Notes under the pieces: generated by a model
The model's input: the letters and a program-made list of their open reading frames with translations, nothing else
Databases searched by the model: none
What the model was told of the DNA's origin: nothing
Program-made: the position numbers and the translations under genes
Assembly (NCBI GenBank): GCA_017432895.1
Contig: JAFRIG010000017.1
Location: 45,064 to 109,063, forward strand
Source of the DNA: Erysipelotrichaceae bacterium
GTDB lineage: Bacteria; Bacillota_I; Bacilli_A; Erysipelotrichales; Erysipelotrichaceae
Direction: 5' to 3'
Length of the DNA stretch: 64,000 nt
Shown: in pieces, positions 61,874 through 64,000 of the stretch
Layout: every line of letters begins with the position of its first letter
Position numbering within the stretch: the first letter of the stretch is position 1

Positions 61874-63121
61874 ATGAAAAGAGAAATGCTGGAATATTAT
61901 TGTGATTCGATCCGGGAACTGTATTCCATGAATATCTTTCTGTTTCAAAAAGGATCTGAAGATATCGACCTTAGTCAGCTGACTTTGACTGAAAACGTTT
62001 CCTTCGCCTTTGACAAAGGTATCACGGATTTCTATTCCGCCGGTAACTTATTCGATACGACGAAAATGGTCTCTTATTATATTTCCGACGATGACATCGC
62101 CTTTGGCTGTGTCAGTGACATGAACAGCAGCTATTGCCTTTATATCGGACCATGCATGCTTTCCGATTTGAATCAACGGCTGATGAACGCCATGATGAAC
62201 CGCTACAATTCCCCCTTCGTTCATGATCCTGAGCGCTATTATGACCAGCTGCATTCCTATCTGGCCAAACTGCCCCGCCTTTCGCAAGAGCGTTTCCTGA
62301 TGCTGTTACAATTTTCCAACGCTTTCGTCAACGGTGTACAACTGGAAGTCGATCGTTTTCATGCCTCCTCTTTTTCAAAAAAGAAGCTCGCCCTTGACAG
62401 TAAAAAAAGAAAGATCAGCGAAACAAAGGAAAGTTTTGAAATGTCCGGCCGGATCCGCAATTCCCTTCTGGCGCTGGTCAAAACCGGTGATCGGAAAAGA
62501 CTCAACGACTACTGGGATACTCTAAAAGGCAATAATCCGCTGTTTGATCCCGACCCTTCTTCAAAACTGGATAAGATGAGACAGCGTAAAAACAGTTTCA
62601 TTCATCTTTTGTCCTATATCGAAAGTCAGATCAAAGACCCCTTTATCTCTACAAGGGTCCTGGACGAGATCCACTTCCGCCATGTTGAAAAGGTCGAAAA
62701 TGTCGTTTCCGTGCAACAGCTTGAACAGATCTGCCACGATGCTTTGTTCGAACTGACCGGTTTGATCGCCAACAGACAGAATCAGATCATGAGCGATGAA
62801 CCTCTGATCAAAAAAGCCGTGGAATACATCCACGACCACATCAGTGAAGACCTCTCTTCTTTTGACATCGCCCAGGCTCTACAGATCTCCCGAGGCAGGC
62901 TTTCCAATCTCTTCAACAAGGAGATGTCCTGCACACTTCCCGACTATATTGGCAAACAGAAGATCGAAGTTGCCAAGACTCTGTTAGAAACCACCGATAT
63001 GCATATCATCGATATCAGTTCCTATCTCTCGTTTTCTTCCCAATCCTATTTTCAGAATATCTTTAAAAAATACAGCGGCATGACGCCAAAGCAGTATCGC
63101 AGACTCAAAGATGATCAATGA
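61874..63121 (+). CDS. AraC-family regulator of the second glycoside operon
   Basis: 415 residues. The first 300 residues are an unrecognised sensor region without membrane segments; the C-terminal 100 residues are the AraC double helix-turn-helix, with FDIAQALQISRGRLSNLFNKEM and the closing YFQNIFKKYSGMTPKQYRR. No Shine-Dalgarno is seen; TATAAA ends eight bases before the ATG, so the message may be leaderless. An ATG at 61886 is an alternative start. Overlaps the convergent TetR gene by seven bases. Confidence 0.87.
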   Translation: MKREMLEYYCDSIRELYSMNIFLFQKGSEDIDLSQLTLTENVSFAFDKGITDFYSAGNLFDTTKMVSYYISDDDIAFGCVSDMNSSYCLYIGPCMLSDLNQRLMNAMMNRYNSPFVHDPERYYDQLHSYLAKLPRLSQERFLMLLQFSNAFVNGVQLEVDRFHASSFSKKKLALDSKKRKISETKESFEMSGRIRNSLLALVKTGDRKRLNDYWDTLKGNNPLFDPDPSSKLDKMRQRKNSFIHLLSYIESQIKDPFISTRVLDEIHFRHVEKVENVVSVQQLEQICHDALFELTGLIANRQNQIMSDEPLIKKAVEYIHDHISEDLSSFDIAQALQISRGRLSNLFNKEMSCTLPDYIGKQKIEVAKTLLETTDMHIIDISSYLSFSSQSYFQNIFKKYSGMTPKQYRRLKDDQ

Positions 63122-63681
63122 TCACTCAGGATCTTCCTGATCGCAGGATCAAAGACATATTCCCTGATCAGTTCAAAGTACGCACTGATCTTATTTTCCT
63201 CATAATTTTTGATCAGATAGCTTGTGATATCGCAAGTCATTTTGGAAAGGATATCCAAAAGAAACCGCTTTTCTTCTTCATTTAAATGCGGGTTGCGGAT
63301 CGAAGCGACACTGATCTTGTTTTTTATCATTTCCGCCATCTTCTTGGAAAAATACGGAAGCTCATTCCCCCGGGATACGATCAAAGAATAATCGCGGTTT
63401 TCCTCGATTTGGATGGTCATCTGCCTGATCACCTTTTCGATTTCCTCGACATTAAGCTGAGCCTCACTTATCTTTTTGCCGATCTCGGCAAACATCTCAT
63501 CGATCAGTTGTTCAAAAACGGCATCGATATCGTAGTAATGCAGATAAAATGTCGAACGGTTGACATCCGCCCGATCAACCAGTTCCTTGACGCTGATCTG
63601 CCGATAATCACTTTTCTCTCTTAACAGCTGCAGATAAGCTTCCTTGACAGCCTTTTTCGTTTTAGCGATCCTTCTATCCAT
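63115..63681 (-). CDS. TetR-family regulator
   Basis: 188 residues from ATG 63681, chosen for AAAGGAG 5 bases before it; an ATG at 63702 lies upstream of that site. The N-terminal helix-turn-helix is ISVKELVDRADVNRSTFYLHYYDIDAVF. A helical ligand domain follows. Divergent from a small frame with a strong ribosome site that is broken by a repeat at 63881; that lost gene was probably its target. Confidence 0.87.
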   Translation of the reverse strand: MDRRIAKTKKAVKEAYLQLLREKSDYRQISVKELVDRADVNRSTFYLHYYDIDAVFEQLIDEMFAEIGKKISEAQLNVEEIEKVIRQMTIQIEENRDYSLIVSRGNELPYFSKKMAEMIKNKISVASIRNPHLNEEEKRFLLDILSKMTCDITSYLIKNYEENKISAYFELIREYVFDPAIRKILSDH

Positions 63682-63711
63682 TTTTCTCCTTTTTTCAGTC
63701 ATTTTCTTTCT

Positions 63712-63796
63712 TTTGTCTATTATTCAACAGGTGTGTTTCGATGTTTATGTTCTTTTTTCCTTCTTATCATAGAATGAAATCAGACATTTGTCTATT
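63712..63796. promoter_or_regulatory. repeats in the divergent region of the second TetR gene
   Basis: TTTGTCTATT occurs at 63712-63721 and again at 63787-63796. The second copy overlaps a perfect palindrome AGACA-TT-TGTCT (63782-63793). These are candidate TetR operator parts. Confidence 0.4.
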
Positions 63797-63823
63797 TATG
63801 GATATATGTCGAGGAGGAAAAAT

Positions 63824-63883
63824 ATGATAATCGAAAAGACCGCCACTTCCAAAAGAATGAATGTTAACTTCCTTCTAATTTGA
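63824..63883 (+). pseudogene. 5' remnant of an interrupted gene
   Basis: GAGGAGG at 63811-63817 and ATG 63824 start a frame of 19 codons that ends in TGA at 63881-63883, exactly where an inverted repeat begins. Strong ribosome site and divergence from a TetR gene suggest a real gene whose remainder was cut off by an insertion. The 19 residues are too few to name it. Confidence 0.45.
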
Positions 63884-64000
63884 CACTCAATCAACAGGAT
63901 ATTGATCATGACAGCCGTTCAGACCTTTGAATACTGATGATTTCAGGGTTTGGATGGCTGTTTTTATGTGGAGAAGTGTGGTATAATTTGAGTGTCAGTG
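63881..64000. mobile_element. probable mobile-element edge or small inverted-repeat element
   Basis: TGACACTCAA (63881-63890) and TTGAGTGTCA (63988-63997) are a perfect 10-bp inverted repeat. Between them lies a long hairpin (ACAGCC / GGCTGT with inner CAGACC / GGTTTG, about 63912-63960) with a T tract, and an extended -10 TGGTATAAT (63979-63987). It could be a short non-autonomous element, or the end of an insertion sequence that continues beyond the window. Confidence 0.4.

Noticed and set aside
1..64000. CRISPR array, rRNA operon or prophage
   Set aside because: No regularly spaced repeats, rRNA sequence or phage structural genes were seen on either strand.

Overview
The window looks like a low-to-mid GC Gram-positive (Bacillota) chromosome, most likely a gut or rumen anaerobe, possibly Erysipelotrichia-like. 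The evidence is purine-rich Shine-Dalgarno sites, CRE-like catabolite sites, U-tract hairpin terminators, a BMP-type lipoprotein, heterodimeric ABC exporters, and xylose isomerase with several GH43 enzymes. The taxonomic guess is inference; no rRNA or marker gene is present.

Layout. (1) 1-6877: carbohydrate side-chain esterases. A minus-strand operon encodes an alpha/beta hydrolase, a SASA-type esterase, a NIF3-like metalloprotein and a CE2-type SGNH esterase cut by the window edge. It is divergent from an orphan sugar-ABC ATPase that has a long structured leader, followed by an acetyl-esterase-like hydrolase. (2) 6922-9481: an anchored unknown protein and an IS110/IS1111-type element with structured non-coding flanks. 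(3) 9482-24815: a large nucleoside uptake and salvage region. It holds a BMP-type nucleoside ABC importer, a YczE-type membrane protein, three tandem diverged nucleoside phosphorylases, an SAH/MTA-deaminase-like amidohydrolase, a nitrilase-family enzyme, a nucleoside hydrolase, uridine phosphorylase, cytidine deaminase, a fucose/arabinose-isomerase-like protein and an MFS transporter. (4) 24861-37828: housekeeping and accessory genes: YdjC-like deacetylase, XpaC-like protein, patatin, tRNA-Pro(CGG), one ABC exporter pair, DUF937 protein, lipid kinase, Nudix, GtrA, arginine deiminase, C_GCAxxG protein, glutamate dehydrogenase and cyclophilin. (5) 37842-45842: two more heterodimeric ABC exporter pairs; the second is under a MarR regulator with a clear operator. 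(6) 45967-63681: xylan/xyloside use: two GPH-type symporters, xylA, xylB, three GH43 enzymes, a GH2, an esterase, a TIM-barrel epimerase, two AraC and two TetR regulators. (7) 63703-64000: a truncated reading frame that stops at the start of an inverted repeat, probably a mobile-element edge.

How it fits together. Esterases and GH43/GH2 enzymes, none with a signal peptide that I can see, would act on imported xylo-oligosaccharides. The GPH symporters bring these in, and XylA/XylB pass xylose to the pentose phosphate pathway. The nucleoside region would import nucleosides, deaminate and phosphorolyse them, and feed ribose-1-phosphate into the same pentose pool. The most unusual part is the phosphorylase triplet with altered active-site motifs next to a deaminase and a nitrilase. 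It could be a catabolic route for a non-standard nucleoside, but that is inference.
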